Positions 63,946-64,000 of a stretch of DNA of 64,000 nucleotides are shown piece after piece. Below the pieces are notes generated by a model, which saw only the letters and a program-made list of their open reading frames with translations, searched no databases and was not told the origin of the DNA. Origin of the DNA: Nephrocerus scutellatus (lineage: Eukaryota; Arthropoda; Insecta; Diptera; Pipunculidae). The translations under genes were made by a program, and so were the position numbers. The stretch is from positions 116,911,908-116,975,907 of the forward strand of contig OX352763.1 in NCBI GenBank assembly GCA_947095585.1, read 5' to 3'. Position 1 is the first letter of the stretch; each line of letters opens with the position of its first letter.

Positions 63946-64000
63946 GTACGTACCATCGGCTTATAACAAAAGTGGTTTTGTAACAAAGGTGGGTAAAAGA

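Overview
This is a nuclear window from a dipteran insect, most likely a higher fly of the fruit-fly type (the order is well supported, the family is a guess). The evidence is short introns with GT..AG ends, orthologues of Naa20, crooked neck and CEP164, a tandem pair of ZAD/C2H2 zinc-finger genes (a family expanded in insects), and a very dense load of decayed LINEs, Tc1/mariner, pogo and Helitron-like relics, MITEs and tRNA-derived SINEs. Six protein genes and one candidate small peptide gene could be supported; nearly everything else is mobile DNA or AT-rich spacer.

Layout. 0-12.6 kb is gene-free: LINE and mariner debris, a repeat family built on the palindrome ACACATGTGT, a foldback MITE at 8.5 kb and nested tandem repeats at 10.6-12.7 kb. 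Naa20 (12,962-13,723, five exons, 173 aa) follows, with a possible 26-codon two-exon peptide gene just downstream. A LINE tail and spacer lead to crn (17,193-19,390, two exons, 710 aa). Two direct, near-identical 0.83/0.88-kb repeats (11,830-12,655 and 19,630-20,510) bracket the Naa20-crn pair. LINE debris fills 20.5-24.1 kb. A minus-strand gene (24,946-30,223, two exons, 398 aa, Pro/Gly/His-rich, not recognised) has a 4-kb intron filled with LINE, pogo-like and Helitron-like relics, leaving a 27-codon last exon.

31-39.4 kb holds two paralogous ZAD zinc-finger genes (32,054-34,468 and 36,648-39,260) with identical exon structure. They are separated by a purine-biased simple-sequence tract, a cluster of perfect hairpins and a TIR element. 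39.5-57.4 kb is a second mobile-DNA desert: a Helitron-like end, R1/LOA-like, RTE-like and Jockey-like LINE pieces, three copies of a tRNA-derived SINE with clear target-site duplications, a second tRNA-like SINE, a mariner-type MITE with TA duplications, and a TTAA-flanked MITE with another MITE inside it. 57.6-61.6 kb is the large 3' exon of a minus-strand CEP164 homologue that opens in the middle of a WW domain; its upstream exon must lie beyond position 64,000, and its visible intron is filled by LINE fragments.

The genes are unrelated housekeeping or regulatory genes rather than a pathway: N-terminal acetylation (Naa20), spliceosome assembly (crn), probable transcription factors (ZAD pair) and basal-body/cilium structure (CEP164). 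A TGTCAAA element lies 150-220 bp upstream of the start codon of all five genes whose 5' end is visible. No prokaryote-type defence system, CRISPR array or new enzymatic system is present. The most novel items are the mobile-element families, the hairpin cluster, the divergence pattern of the ZAD pair and the candidate small peptide gene.
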